Below, one piece after another: positions 26,428-35,116 of a stretch of DNA of 51,998 nt; the first letter of the stretch is position 1; each line of letters starts with the position of its first letter. The notes under the pieces were generated by a model, which was not told where the DNA came from, ran no database searches, and saw only the letters and a program-made list of their open reading frames with translations. The stretch is from Bacillota bacterium (GTDB lineage Bacteria; Bacillota; Clostridia; SK-Y3). The stretch covers positions 1 through 51,998 of the forward strand of contig JAKSBV010000349.1 in assembly GCA_022360955.1 (NCBI GenBank). Reading direction: 5' to 3'. The translations under genes and the position numbers were made by a program.

Positions 26428-26501
26428 ATTACTTTTCGGCTGTGCTGTTTTAGCACTTCGAACGCCAAGGCCCGAGGTTCGACTAAAAGTGATTATAGGA
26501 G
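26428..26501 (+). promoter_or_regulatory. Structured 5' leader upstream of clpE
   Basis: Three helices can be drawn by eye. The outer stem is ATTACTTTT (26428-26436) with AAAAGTGAT (26485-26493). Inside it are hairpin GTGCT-gtttt-AGCAC (26442-26456) and helix TCGAAC (26458-26463) with GTTCGA (26477-26482). The outer stem closes 3 nt before the ribosome site AGGAG (26497-26501), so the fold could gate translation. I do not recognise it as a known riboswitch. No CtsR-like operator was found. Confidence 0.5.
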
Positions 26502-26511
26502 TTGAATATAT

Positions 26512-28800
26512 ATGATGTGTTCAAGATGTCATAAAAATCTGGCGGTTGTTTTTATGACGAAGATGGAAGGCAGCCAGCAGAAGAATGAGGGGTTGTGCTT
26601 AACCTGTGCAAAAGAATTGGGTATAAAACCTTTAGAACAATTTATGGGCCAGATGGGTGTTAATGAAGAGCAGTTGGATTCACTCAATAACCAAATGAGC
26701 GAATATCTGATGAATGAAGAATCAAATAGCTTTAATAATGATGAGAATAATCCTTTTGCATTTATTAATAATTTGTTCGGCAAGTCCGATAATAAACAGG
26801 AAAAAAACGATCCTGATCCTCATAAGTTTCCGCAGGAAGACAAGAGTACAAGAACGAAAACAGTTGAAAAAAAACCAAAGAAAAAGAGAAAATATTTAGA
26901 TCATTTTGGTATTCATTTAACGGAAAAAGCTAAAAATGGTGCAATTGACAGAGTGGTGGGCAGAAATAGAGAGATTGACCGTGTAGTCCAGATTTTAAAT
27001 AGAAGAACAAAGAATAATCCGGTGCTTTTAGGAGAGCCCGGTGTAGGAAAGACAGCCATTGCGGAAGGATTGGCGTTGAGAATTGCCGAAAAACAGGTGC
27101 CTGCCAAACTTTTTAATGCTGAAATTTATTTATTGGATTTTACGGCCATCGTTGCGGGTACACAGTTTAGAGGACAGTTTGAAACAAGATTGAAAGGCAT
27201 TATTGAAGAGGCAAAAAGCTTAGACAATATTATACTTGTCATCGATGAATTGCACAATATTGTAGGTGCGGGAGAAGCGGAAGGCGCAATGAATGCGGCC
27301 AATATCTTAAAACCTGCTTTGGCTAGAGGTGAGGTGCAGGTGATTGGGGCGACAACGCTGGCCGAATATAGAAAATATATAGAAAAAGATTCTGCTTTGG
27401 AAAGAAGGTTCCAGCCTGTTCTCGTTGAAGAACCTTCCATAGAAGAGTCAATAGAGATTTTGAAGGGCATTAAGGATTATTATGAAAGTTACCATAGAGT
27501 GTTGATAACGGATGAAGTCATAAAAGCGGCTGTCATTTTGTCCGAAAGATATATTACGGACAGATTTCTGCCTGATAAAGCGATTGATGTGATAGACGAA
27601 GCAGGCTCCAGGGCCAATTTAAAAAATACAGGTCTGGTAGAACTGGCCGCTTTAAAGGAAGACCTTAAAAAGATTCAGGAAGAAAAAGAAAATGCTGTCT
27701 CTGCAGATTCTATAGCAGATTACCAGAAAGCAGCCGATTTAAAGACGGCAGAATGCAAATTGACTACACAAATTGCTGAAATTGAGAGGAAAACCAAAGA
27801 AGTCTATCTGACTGTTGAAGATATTGCCTATGTAATAGAAGCGTGGACAAAAATTCCCGTACAGAGCATTACCGAACTGGAGTCTGAAAAATTGCTTCAG
27901 TTGGAAGAAAGGCTGCATAAAAGAGTGATTAGTCAGGATGAAGCGGTTTCAACCGTTGCGCGGGCTATTAGAAGGAACAGAGCGGGCTTGAAGAAGAAAA
28001 AGAGACCGGTATCCTTTGTTTTTGCAGGCCCTACCGGGGTAGGGAAGACAGAGCTGGTGAAGGCTTTGGCCGAAGAATTATTTAATAGTGAAGAAGCCCT
28101 TATCAGAATGGATATGTCGGAATATATGGAAAAACATGCCGTATCTAAAATTATCGGCGCACCTCCCGGATACGTAGGATACGATGAGGCTGGACAGTTG
28201 ACCGAAAAGGTTCGACGTAAGCCCTATTCCATTATTTTATTAGATGAAATTGAAAAAGCGCATCCGGACATTTTCAATATTCTGCTTCAAATTTTAGAAG
28301 ACGGAAGGGTGACGGACAGCCATGGCAAAGTGGTCAGCTTTGAAAATACGCTTATTGTTATGACGTCGAATGCCGGTTCCGACATTAAGTCCGGTCTATA
28401 TGGATTTTTAAATGATGAGGATGGAGCATTTAATAATAAAATCCAACATACGTTAAAAGAGATTTTTAGGCCCGAATTTTTAAATAGAATTGACGAAATT
28501 GTTTCCTTCAAGTATTTAAAGAAGGATGAATTGATCCAAATTATTGAACTGATGTTTGCAGAAATAAGGGAAGAATTGAAAGAGAAAGGGATAAATTTAG
28601 AAATATCCGAGCAGGCCAAGCTGCATATTTTAGAAAAGGGGTATGATATAAAATATGGTGCAAGGCCTTTGAGAAGAGTCATTCAAAGGTTGGTTGAAGA
28701 TAAGCTGGCGGATTTGTTCATCAAAGGGGAATGTGAAGCCGGCAGCGTTATAGATATTGATGTTGCAGATGGGGAAGTGAAGATAGGGATTTGCCGATAG
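26512..28800 (+). CDS. clpE: ATP-dependent Clp protease ATP-binding subunit, ClpE type
   Basis: This 762-aa Hsp100 unfoldase feeds substrates to ClpP and resolves aggregates. The N-terminus carries a zinc-finger pair CSRC and CLTC (about residues 3-31), typical of ClpE instead of the double Clp-N repeat of ClpC. A low-complexity basic linker leads to AAA domain 1 (Walker A GEPGVGKTA, GTQFRGQFETRLKG), a short middle coiled coil (about 380-430) and AAA domain 2 (GPTGVGKTE, MDMSEYMEKHAVSKIIGAPP). The C-terminal D2-small domain includes GARPLRRVIQRLVED. In Bacillus, clpE belongs to the CtsR regulon; neither ctsR nor mcsAB is adjacent here. ATG 26512 follows AGGAG by 10 nt; ATG 26515 is an alternative. 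Confidence 0.92.
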   Translation: MMCSRCHKNLAVVFMTKMEGSQQKNEGLCLTCAKELGIKPLEQFMGQMGVNEEQLDSLNNQMSEYLMNEESNSFNNDENNPFAFINNLFGKSDNKQEKNDPDPHKFPQEDKSTRTKTVEKKPKKKRKYLDHFGIHLTEKAKNGAIDRVVGRNREIDRVVQILNRRTKNNPVLLGEPGVGKTAIAEGLALRIAEKQVPAKLFNAEIYLLDFTAIVAGTQFRGQFETRLKGIIEEAKSLDNIILVIDELHNIVGAGEAEGAMNAANILKPALARGEVQVIGATTLAEYRKYIEKDSALERRFQPVLVEEPSIEESIEILKGIKDYYESYHRVLITDEVIKAAVILSERYITDRFLPDKAIDVIDEAGSRANLKNTGLVELAALKEDLKKIQEEKENAVSADSIADYQKAADLKTAECKLTTQIAEIERKTKEVYLTVEDIAYVIEAWTKIPVQSITELESEKLLQLEERLHKRVISQDEAVSTVARAIRRNRAGLKKKKRPVSFVFAGPTGVGKTELVKALAEELFNSEEALIRMDMSEYMEKHAVSKIIGAPPGYVGYDEAGQLTEKVRRKPYSIILLDEIEKAHPDIFNILLQILEDGRVTDSHGKVVSFENTLIVMTSNAGSDIKSGLYGFLNDEDGAFNNKIQHTLKEIFRPEFLNRIDEIVSFKYLKKDELIQIIELMFAEIREELKEKGINLEISEQAKLHILEKGYDIKYGARPLRRVIQRLVEDKLADLFIKGECEAGSVIDIDVADGEVKIGICR

Positions 28801-28993
28801 CGGACAGTCCCAAAAATCTTGAAGACGATGCCTTTAACACGGCTGTTCTTGCCGCGTAGAGAGGGTCGTCTTCGCCATGTCAAACGCCGGACCCAAAAAA
28901 GCTATCCAATGCTGGAAAATGAAGATAAAAGGAGGGAAAATGAATATAATCAAGAAAAAAGCACATAAATAATGTTAAATATCCCTTTTTGGA

Positions 28994-29022
28994 TTGACAA
29001 CATAATGCTTTTACGCTATACT
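28994..29022 (+). promoter_or_regulatory. tRNA cluster promoter P1
   Basis: TTGACA (28994-28999) and TATACT (29017-29022) are separated by exactly 17 bp. Confidence 0.75.
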
Positions 29023-29090
29023 AATCTTCGCCGGTTTGGTTGGCGCCGGTTCATAACAACCATATTGTTGTTAAAAGTTAAAAAAAGATG

Positions 29091-29119
29091 TTGACAAACG
29101 ATCTTAAAGCTGGTATAAT
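29091..29119 (+). promoter_or_regulatory. tRNA cluster promoter P2
   Basis: TTGACA (29091-29096) and TATAAT (29114-29119) have a 17-bp spacer, a perfect consensus. It lies 97 bp downstream of P1 and about 117 bp before the first tRNA. Confidence 0.85.
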
Positions 29120-29235
29120 CGATACTTGTCAGTCAGAAATTCGAGAGAATGAATGATGGGGTTTGATGTTCCTGTTGAAGGGGACGGCAAGCGGGTTGAA
29201 GCTTTAAATGAAATTGTCGGCTGTCAACTAGATAT

Positions 29236-29309
29236 GCGGGTGTAGTTCAATGGTAGAATCTCAGCCTTCCAAGCTGATCGCGTGGGTTCGATTCCCATCA
29301 CCCGCTCCA
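29236..29309 (+). tRNA. tRNA-Gly (anticodon TCC)
   Basis: Acceptor GCGGGTG pairs with CACCCGC. The anticodon loop CTTCCAA lies between TCAGC and GCTGA. The T-arm is GGGTTCGATTCCC and CCA is encoded. First gene of the five-tRNA cluster. Confidence 0.96.
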
Positions 29310-29315
29310 GGATAT

Positions 29316-29392
<77 letters not shown>

Positions 29393-29398
29393 TTATGT

Positions 29399-29476
29399 GG
29401 TGGGTATAGCTCAGTCGGTTAGAGCGCTAGATTGTGGCTCTAGAGGTCTCCGGTTCGATTCCGGATATCCACCCCA
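29399..29476 (+). tRNA. tRNA-His (anticodon GTG)
   Basis: Acceptor GTGGGTA/TATCCAC with an extra 5' G at 29399 facing C73, the hallmark of tRNA-His. Anticodon loop TTGTGGC, T-arm CCGGTTCGATTCCGG, CCA encoded. Confidence 0.96.
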
Positions 29477-29492
29477 TTTAGCCATTATATGT

Positions 29493-29568
29493 TGGGATGT
29501 AGCCAAGTCGGTAAGGCACCAGACTTTGACTCTGGCATGCGTAGGTTCGAGTCCTGCCATCCCAGCCA
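29493..29568 (+). tRNA. tRNA-Gln (anticodon TTG)
   Basis: Acceptor TGGGATG/CATCCCA, anticodon loop CTTTGAC between CCAGA and TCTGG, T-arm with GGTTCGAGTCC, CCA encoded. Confidence 0.96.
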
Positions 29569-29573
29569 TTTGT

Positions 29574-29649
29574 GGGCCATTAGCTCAGTCGGTAGAGCAC
29601 TTGACTTTTAATCAAGGTGTCGAAGGTTCGATTCCTTCATGGCTCACCA
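29574..29649 (+). tRNA. tRNA-Lys (anticodon TTT)
   Basis: Acceptor GGGCCAT/ATGGCTC, anticodon loop CTTTTAA between CTTGA and TCAAG, T-arm GAAGGTTCGATTCCTTC, CCA encoded. Last gene of the cluster. Confidence 0.96.
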
Positions 29650-29654
29650 AACAA

Positions 29655-29692
29655 ACTTCACTGTTGGAATACAGCAGTGGAGTTTTTATTTT
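29655..29692 (+). terminator. Terminator of the tRNA cluster
   Basis: A 12-bp stem ACTTCACTGTTG/CAGCAGTGGAGT (two G-U pairs) has a GAATA loop and a T-rich tail directly after tRNA-Lys. Confidence 0.92.
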
Positions 29693-29818
29693 ATACCACC
29701 TTTTCCTGATGCTGCCCTTTACTATAAGCATAAATTATGGTATAGTAATAATTGGATGAAGTTGGTGTATTTGGGGCAACCTTTTGATAGATAGATATCG
29801 CCCTTTGCAATGATATTG

Positions 29819-29905
29819 ATATTTGGACAAAAAAGGCCGGCATTATCGTGATTTGTTCAAATATATTTTAAGGTTGCAGTGCGCTGTCTTTAGTGATTAA
29901 TCTGA
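29819..29905. repeat. Dispersed repeat B, short copy
   Basis: ATATTTGGACAAA (29819-29831) and TTTGTTCAAATAT (29852-29864) form an inverted repeat, followed by AAGGTTGCAGTG. Both arms and the tail match the larger element at 51508-51700, whose arms enclose about 127 extra bases. Confidence 0.65.
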
Positions 29906-29936
29906 AGCATTAAATAATAGTAAGGGATGATGACGA

Positions 29937-30245
29937 ATGGCTTCTAGTGCAAAAAAAGGTTTAAAAAAAGGGCAAGAACTAACGTATAAAGGGAAAGCTC
30001 TCGTCCGCAAAGGCAATATGCTGTATTATGGCAACGGAAATGAGAAATACATTATTACAATGAAAATAATGGAAAGCGAAAAAATAAAAGACTTAAAAGT
30101 AGCAACAAAAGTATCGATAGAGCTGCAAAAGAATGACCCTTCTTTAAGGTCAAGAGAAAAAGTTGTAAAAAAAGCAGAACGGGAAGGCCTATATCAAGCT
30201 CTGGATATTGGAACAATTTGGTTAGAGGATGCTTTGGGATCGTAA
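29937..30245 (+). CDS. Small basic hypothetical protein
   Basis: I do not recognise this 102-aa protein. It is rich in lysine (SSAKKGLKKGQELTYKGKAL), with a beta-strand-like stretch NMLYYGNGNEKYIITMKIM and a helical C-terminus ending GTIWLEDALGS. No signal peptide or membrane segment is seen, so it is probably cytoplasmic and may bind nucleic acid (inference from charge only). ATG 29937 follows AAGGGATGATGACGA. It stands alone with its own terminator. Confidence 0.65.
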   Translation: MASSAKKGLKKGQELTYKGKALVRKGNMLYYGNGNEKYIITMKIMESEKIKDLKVATKVSIELQKNDPSLRSREKVVKKAEREGLYQALDIGTIWLEDALGS

Positions 30246-30276
30246 ACTCTGTTCATTTCTGAGCAGAGTTTTATTT
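30244..30276 (+). terminator. Terminator of the 102-aa protein gene
   Basis: AAACTCTGTTC pairs with GAGCAGAGTTT around a 6-nt loop, followed by a T-rich tail. The stem begins within the stop codon. Confidence 0.85.
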
Positions 30277-30364
30277 AGTTTGTTGAAGCGGGAACATCGG
30301 AGCAAAATCAAAAGGATTCGATTTTCTTGAGGTTTTGTCAGAATAATCATTTGCAGGTGATCAT

Positions 30365-30889
30365 ATGCTTTCAATGCGTATTGTTACGGCCGAAATCGTT
30401 ATAAAAGATATCAAAAGAAGAGATTTACCTAATATTATCAAATGGTATAACGGAGGACAAGACTATAAATATGCGACAGGGATGGATCAGCCTGTCACGC
30501 TGGAAATACTTATACAAAAATATCTGGAAGTGGTGTATTGCGGGAGTGAATTCTTTGCAGGCATTCAACTGAAACATAACAATGATATGATAGGGCTTAT
30601 CAAAGGGCGCTTGAAAAAAGGAAAGGTCAATTCTATCTGGATTAATTCTCTGATTATAGATGCCCGCTATCGAGGCGACGGATACGGCACAAAAAGCCTG
30701 AATATGATCAGTGAATATTTTAAAAGCCGTTATGATATAAAAAAGATATTTATTTCCGTTATTATGGAGAATCAATCGGGCATCCGGTTTTGGCATAAAA
30801 ACGGCTTTAAATCCATAAGAAAAACGAACATCCGTATCATGTTAAATGGAAAAGGGCATAATGTCGTTCTGATGGAAAAAGAGGTGTAA
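30365..30889 (+). CDS. GNAT-family N-acetyltransferase
   Basis: This 174-aa protein has the GNAT pattern: N-terminal beta strand with IKDIKRRDLPNIIKWYNG, central strand SIWINSLIIDARYRGDGYG where RGDGYGTKS is the acetyl-CoA pyrophosphate loop (motif A), and C-terminal motif B IRFWHKNGFKSIR. The acceptor cannot be predicted; it is closest in style to the RimJ/RimL or antibiotic/peptide acetyltransferase groups. ATG 30365 follows CAGGTGATCAT; ATG 30374 is an alternative. It lies just before comEC. Confidence 0.85.
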   Translation: MLSMRIVTAEIVIKDIKRRDLPNIIKWYNGGQDYKYATGMDQPVTLEILIQKYLEVVYCGSEFFAGIQLKHNNDMIGLIKGRLKKGKVNSIWINSLIIDARYRGDGYGTKSLNMISEYFKSRYDIKKIFISVIMENQSGIRFWHKNGFKSIRKTNIRIMLNGKGHNVVLMEKEV

Positions 30890-30924
30890 CGTGAATAGGA
30901 GGGCGTTTTGCTTTGGGGGGAACT

Positions 30925-33315
30925 ATGAAAAGATTGTTATGTTGGGGTGTGGCGGCATATATTATAGGAATTTTTTCAGCGCGCTTCTTTGCTGTTGAAT
31001 ATTTGATAAGGATTGGATTTGTGATAGGCATTGCTTTTGTTATAAAAATGGTGCTGGGTAAAGGGAAACGGTATTATTTTTTAATGCTATTGTTTGGCTG
31101 TGCATTGCTGGGCATATTACGATTTGAGATCGTCGATGATGTCTATTTGAAACCGATTGGGCCCTTTCTGGATAAACCTGTTACTTTTACCTGTAAAGTG
31201 ATCACAGCGCCGGTCAGAAAGAATGAAAAGCTGGACTATATTGTACGCATCAGTCGTATTGAGACCGATGAAACTGTGTATCCTGTCACTGCAAAGGTAA
31301 AGCTGAGCTGTGTGGTGCGCGGGCCGGCGGATATATATGAATACGGAGATATTTTGCAGGTAAAAAGCAAACTTTATGTGCCGGCCGACACGATGAATAC
31401 AGGCGGGTTTGACTATAATGATTATTTAAAAGCGCAAGGGATCTATGCCATTACTTTTGCAACCCCATATCAAATCAAAAGGCTGGAGGGACAGCAGCAA
31501 AGAAGGTCTGTCGAAGATTTTTCCTTTTATCTGAGAAAATCCGTTATCAATCGGATTGATCAATTTCTGCCGCAGCACGAAGCAGCTTTGCTGAAAGGGA
31601 TGATGGTCGGTGACCGTACGGATTTTACGGAGCAGATGAAAGAAGATTTTTCAAAAAGCGGACTTTCACATCTTGTGGCGGTTTCCGGCATGCATGTTGC
31701 CATTTTATTAATGGGCATTACCTATGTGCTGAGTATATTGAAAGTCAATAAACATGCTGCTAAAGTGATCGGGATCATAGCGGTAGTACAATTTATGTTT
31801 ATGACCGGTTGCACACCTTCCGTGGTGCGAGCAGGGATCATGGCCGTCATTTTTTTAGCGGCTTATTTGCTCAATCGAGAGAGGGACGCTTTAACGTCCT
31901 TATTTCTTTCCGCGTTGATCATGCTGGCGTATAATCCCATGGTGTTGTTTCATGTGGGCTTTCAACTCTCTTTTTGTGCGACCCTGTCCTTATTGATATT
32001 GTATCAACCCATTTATGCGCAGTTCGGTTTTTTAAACGGCAGGTTAGGCCGGCAGGGCGCCTTTTTCAGGATACCTGTTCAAGTCATTGTCGCCTCTATA
32101 ACCGCACAGCTTGGGACAATGCCTTTGGTGGCCTATCATTTTAACCGTGTGTCCGTTGTTTCGGTAGCAAGCAATCTTGTGGTGGTACCCCTTACATCTA
32201 TTGTTCTCATTGCCGGGATGCTGTTATGCCTGGCAGGCAGTGTGAGTATATTTTTAGGGAATCTTGCTGCAGGTTTCGTATATGTCTTTTTGAAATTCAT
32301 ATTAACGGTTTCGCATTTTTTGGCAGCGCTTCCTTTTGCGGCGATTACCGTACCCAGTCCTAATATTTTATTTGCAATCCTCTATTTGTTTGCCCTATTT
32401 GTGCTATATCATTTATTGCAAAAGGTGAAAAATGCATTCCGGATCAAGCTTGTGTCCTTATTGGTGACCATCACCCTGATATCTTCAATAATATTTACAT
32501 TTTGGCAGTCGGATTTCGCAGAAGTCACGTTTATAAATGTGGGACAGGGAGACTGCATCTTTGTAAAATGCAGTGAAGATAAGACAATGCTCATTGACGG
32601 AGGAGGCAGAGGGGGCGAAGATGGCTATGACGTAGGAAAATATATTGTGATGCCCTATCTATTAAAAAGAGGGATAAGGCATATTGACCTCGCGATCGTT
32701 TCCCACTATCATGCGGACCATGGCAAAGGCATCATAAGCATTTTGGAGAATATGTCGGTGGGGGCCTTGATATTACCGCCGCGAGAAGAAGAAAATGCTT
32801 TAAAGCAGGCGTTGATCGATGCTGCCAATGCCCGTCAAATTCCTGTATATTATTTGTTAAAAGGGGATGAAATCGATCTCAGCAAGAAGACCAATATACA
32901 GGTGCTGGCACCGGGTATTGAACAACTAACTGATGATGCATTTAATGAGAATGATAACTCCTTCGTCTTAAAATTTAATTATGGTCAAATGGATTTTCTT
33001 TTTACCGGGGATATTGAAAAATATGCAGAACAGTATATAATGAAAAATAGACAAGTATTGCGTGCCGATGTATTGAAGGTTCCGCACCATGGTTCCGATA
33101 CGTCTACAACAAACGAGTTTTTGGATGCGGTATCTCCCCGGTATGCAGTTGTTACGGTAGGAAGAAATACTTTCGGGCATCCCCATCCGCAAGTACTTGA
33201 GCGTTTAAAGAATAAGGATATAAAGGTTTTCAGGACAGATGTGAATGGCACCATTACCTTTATAACCGACAATAGGAAAATTAAGAAAGTAAAACTTCTT
33301 AGAGAAGGTGAATAA
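30925..33315 (+). CDS. comEC: ComEC/Rec2 DNA-uptake channel protein
   Basis: This 796-aa polytopic membrane protein is the ComEC family channel for single-stranded DNA in natural transformation. The N-terminal DUF4131-like region, a central Competence domain with many hydrophobic helices (HLVAVSGMHVAILLMGITYV), and a C-terminal metallo-beta-lactamase domain are all present. The latter shows VGQGDCIFVK, SHYHADHGKG and VPHHGSDTS, the metal-binding histidines of a possible nuclease. ATG 30925 follows TTGGGGGGAAC; the TTG at 30913 is inside the ribosome-site region. comEA and comEB are not adjacent. holA follows after a single base, so the two are likely co-transcribed. Confidence 0.95.
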   Translation: MKRLLCWGVAAYIIGIFSARFFAVEYLIRIGFVIGIAFVIKMVLGKGKRYYFLMLLFGCALLGILRFEIVDDVYLKPIGPFLDKPVTFTCKVITAPVRKNEKLDYIVRISRIETDETVYPVTAKVKLSCVVRGPADIYEYGDILQVKSKLYVPADTMNTGGFDYNDYLKAQGIYAITFATPYQIKRLEGQQQRRSVEDFSFYLRKSVINRIDQFLPQHEAALLKGMMVGDRTDFTEQMKEDFSKSGLSHLVAVSGMHVAILLMGITYVLSILKVNKHAAKVIGIIAVVQFMFMTGCTPSVVRAGIMAVIFLAAYLLNRERDALTSLFLSALIMLAYNPMVLFHVGFQLSFCATLSLLILYQPIYAQFGFLNGRLGRQGAFFRIPVQVIVASITAQLGTMPLVAYHFNRVSVVSVASNLVVVPLTSIVLIAGMLLCLAGSVSIFLGNLAAGFVYVFLKFILTVSHFLAALPFAAITVPSPNILFAILYLFALFVLYHLLQKVKNAFRIKLVSLLVTITLISSIIFTFWQSDFAEVTFINVGQGDCIFVKCSEDKTMLIDGGGRGGEDGYDVGKYIVMPYLLKRGIRHIDLAIVSHYHADHGKGIISILENMSVGALILPPREEENALKQALIDAANARQIPVYYLLKGDEIDLSKKTNIQVLAPGIEQLTDDAFNENDNSFVLKFNYGQMDFLFTGDIEKYAEQYIMKNRQVLRADVLKVPHHGSDTSTTNEFLDAVSPRYAVVTVGRNTFGHPHPQVLERLKNKDIKVFRTDVNGTITFITDNRKIKKVKLLREGE

Positions 33316-33316
33316 G

Positions 33317-34327
33317 ATGAGCTTAGAACTATTCAAAAAGCAGTTAAAAACCGGGGATTTCTCCAATGTCTACTTATTTTATGGTGAAGAGGCATTTTTA
33401 AAGGATTATTACTTAAATCAATTAAAGCATAAGCTTGTGGAGGAATCCTTTGCAGATTTCAACTTGAATGTGTTTACGGGAAAACATGTTGATATGCAGC
33501 AAATATGGGATGCCGTCGAATCGCTTCCTGTGATGGCACAATATAAAATGATTGTCAGCAAAGACAGCGGGCTTTTTAAATCTCCCAGAGCAGCGGAAAA
33601 AGAGTTTTGGGAAAATGTCCTGGCCGATATTCCGCCCCACGCATGTGTTGTATTTTATGAAACGGAAGTTGACAAGCGGAGTAAACTGTACAAACTCATT
33701 AAGAAAAATGGTTTGGCTGTAGAATGTAAATATCAAAAAACAATAGATTTGGTGAACTGGGTGGAGAGAGTTTTAACGTCTTATGATAAAAAGATGTCAA
33801 AGCAAGATATTTACTATTTATTAGAACATTGTGATACCGGCATGACCAATGTCAAAAACGAAATAGATAAGTTGGTAAGCTACTGCCGGGAGCGCAAATA
33901 TATCTCAAGAGAAGACATAGACAAGATCTGTACCAAATCGACGGAAAGCAGAGTATTTCATATGATTGATGCCTTAATGGAGAATAATACCCAGCGGGCC
34001 CTTGAATCATTAAATGACATGATGATACTCAGAGAACCGGTGGTTAAAATATTGGCACTTATGGCCAGACATTTTTCCGGTGTGTTGAAGGTAAAACTGA
34101 TGATGGATCAAGGTATGTCTACGGGCGAAATAACAAGTCATATGGGGATGGCGCCCTTTGTGGTCAAAAAATATATGAAACAAGCCGGGCATTTCTCAGC
34201 ACGATATCTTCATGATATGCTTCATGAGTGTGTGAAGATTGATACGGCTGTCAAAAGCGGCAAGGTGAGTGAAAAGGTTGTGCTGCAGACGCTTGTGGTT
34301 CAATGCGGGAGCAGAATGGGTCGTTAA
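33317..34327 (+). CDS. holA: DNA polymerase III delta subunit
   Basis: This 336-aa clamp-loader subunit opens the beta sliding clamp during replication. Features: N-terminal VYLFYGEEAFLKDYYLNQLK, the HolA-type VVFYETEVDKRSKLYKLIKK, the central ENNTQRALESLNDMM and the C-terminal ARYLHDMLHECVKIDTAVKSG. ATG 33317 is one base after the comEC stop, with AAGGTG inside the end of comEC. The comEC-holA-rpsT order is the standard Firmicutes arrangement. Confidence 0.94.
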   Translation: MSLELFKKQLKTGDFSNVYLFYGEEAFLKDYYLNQLKHKLVEESFADFNLNVFTGKHVDMQQIWDAVESLPVMAQYKMIVSKDSGLFKSPRAAEKEFWENVLADIPPHACVVFYETEVDKRSKLYKLIKKNGLAVECKYQKTIDLVNWVERVLTSYDKKMSKQDIYYLLEHCDTGMTNVKNEIDKLVSYCRERKYISREDIDKICTKSTESRVFHMIDALMENNTQRALESLNDMMILREPVVKILALMARHFSGVLKVKLMMDQGMSTGEITSHMGMAPFVVKKYMKQAGHFSARYLHDMLHECVKIDTAVKSGKVSEKVVLQTLVVQCGSRMGR

Positions 34328-34358
34328 CACGGAAGTGATAACATAAAGGGTAATTAAA

Positions 34359-34382
34359 AAACGTACTTAGACAAGTACGTTT
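34359..34382. terminator. Terminator between holA and rpsT
   Basis: AAACGTACTT/AAGTACGTTT is a perfect 10-bp stem with a 4-nt loop. On the minus strand it is followed by a six-T run, so it mainly ends rpsT; it may also end holA. Confidence 0.9.
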
Positions 34383-34386
34383 CTAA

Positions 34387-34653
34387 TTATGCGCTGATAG
34401 ACTTCAATTTTTTATTAAGCTGAGCTTTTTTTCTTGCAGCAGTGTTCTTATGTAAAACACCTTTTGCAACGGATTGGTCTATTTTTTTAACAGCCATTCT
34501 GAAAGCTGTAGTTGCTTTTTCGATATTTCCTTCATCCACCGAACTTTCGAATTTCTTAATGCTGGTCTTTAAAGAAGTCTTAACCATTTGATTTCTTAAA
34601 GTTTTGGTTTTAATTATTTTTACCCGTTTCATAGCCGATTTAATATTAGGCAA
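34387..34653 (-). CDS. rpsT: 30S ribosomal protein S20
   Basis: This 88-aa basic protein is S20, a 16S rRNA-binding protein of the small subunit. Recognisable parts are MPNIKSAMKRVKI at the start, RNQMVKTSLKTSIKKFE, then FRMAVKKIDQSVAKGVLHKN and the C-terminal AARKKAQLNKKL. The start is TTG 34653, after GGAGGTGAGATAA on the minus strand. It is transcribed opposite to its neighbours from a promoter at 34690-34718. Confidence 0.96.
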   Translation of the reverse strand: MPNIKSAMKRVKIIKTKTLRNQMVKTSLKTSIKKFESSVDEGNIEKATTAFRMAVKKIDQSVAKGVLHKNTAARKKAQLNKKLKSISA

Positions 34654-34689
34654 TTATCTCACCTCCAGTTTTCTAAATCCACAAGGGAT

Positions 34690-34718
34690 ATTCTAACATG
34701 AAAATATTAAAAATGCAA
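34690..34718 (-). promoter_or_regulatory. Promoter of rpsT
   Basis: On the minus strand TTGCAT (34718-34713) and TAGAAT (34695-34690) are separated by 17 bp, about 37 bp before the start codon. Confidence 0.65.
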
Positions 34719-35068
34719 GGATTATTTGAGTATAAAAAATCAAGCTAAAGTAAATTTTAATATTAAAGAGAATTGCATAATGTTTTTTAGCAGATTGTTT
34801 CACAGTATATTTGAAATACGAACAGCGGATATAGATAACGCACACTAGAGATAGAAATATACTCGTATGGATAAACCGGAGACCCGAGGTCAGAGGGCGG
34901 AGGCCGGAAAATGACTAAATAGGGGTGGAGCGTAAAATAGCAACGAGGCGTGGTGCAAGGTGGCAGGTATTCTCAACGCTCATCTCTCAGCCCTCAACTA
35001 TTTGTGGCTTTGGAATGTCCGTTACCGGAGTGTGATTATATTGCAGATTTTGCTGTGCGGTCTCTATA

Positions 35069-35096
35069 TGCATTGTGAGCTGTCAACCGCAAACTA
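35069..35096 (+). promoter_or_regulatory. Sigma-G/F-type promoter of gpr
   Basis: TGCATT (35069-35074) and CAAACTA (35090-35096) are separated by 15 bp. They match the sigma-G pattern TGMATA-N15-CATWMTA at 11 of 13 positions. gpr is a forespore gene in Bacillus. The predicted start near 35103 leaves only a ~14-nt leader, just enough for the AGGAG at 35104-35108. Confidence 0.55.
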
Positions 35097-35116
35097 TTTG
35101 ATCAGGAGTGATGGAT

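Larger units (their letters stand above)
28801..29235. other. Intergenic region clpE to tRNA cluster
   Basis: No gene is visible in this 435-bp stretch. It has a hairpin after clpE (GAAGACGA 28821-28828 with TCGTCTTC 28866-28873, inner CGGC/GCCG), a direct repeat CGCCGGTT, a small AACAAC/GTTGTT hairpin near 29056-29073, and the two tRNA promoters. Confidence 0.6.
34654..35116. other. Divergent intergenic region rpsT / gpr
   Basis: This 463-bp stretch has no gene. It holds the rpsT promoter near 34.7 kb, a G-rich degenerate stretch (about 34880-34975, with GAGACCCGAGGTCAGAGG), and the sigma-G-like gpr promoter at its right edge. Confidence 0.5.

Noticed and set aside
26428-26493. tRNA-like element in the clpE leader (GGTTCGA)
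   Set aside because: No acceptor, D-arm or anticodon arm can be drawn; the resemblance is limited to one heptamer.
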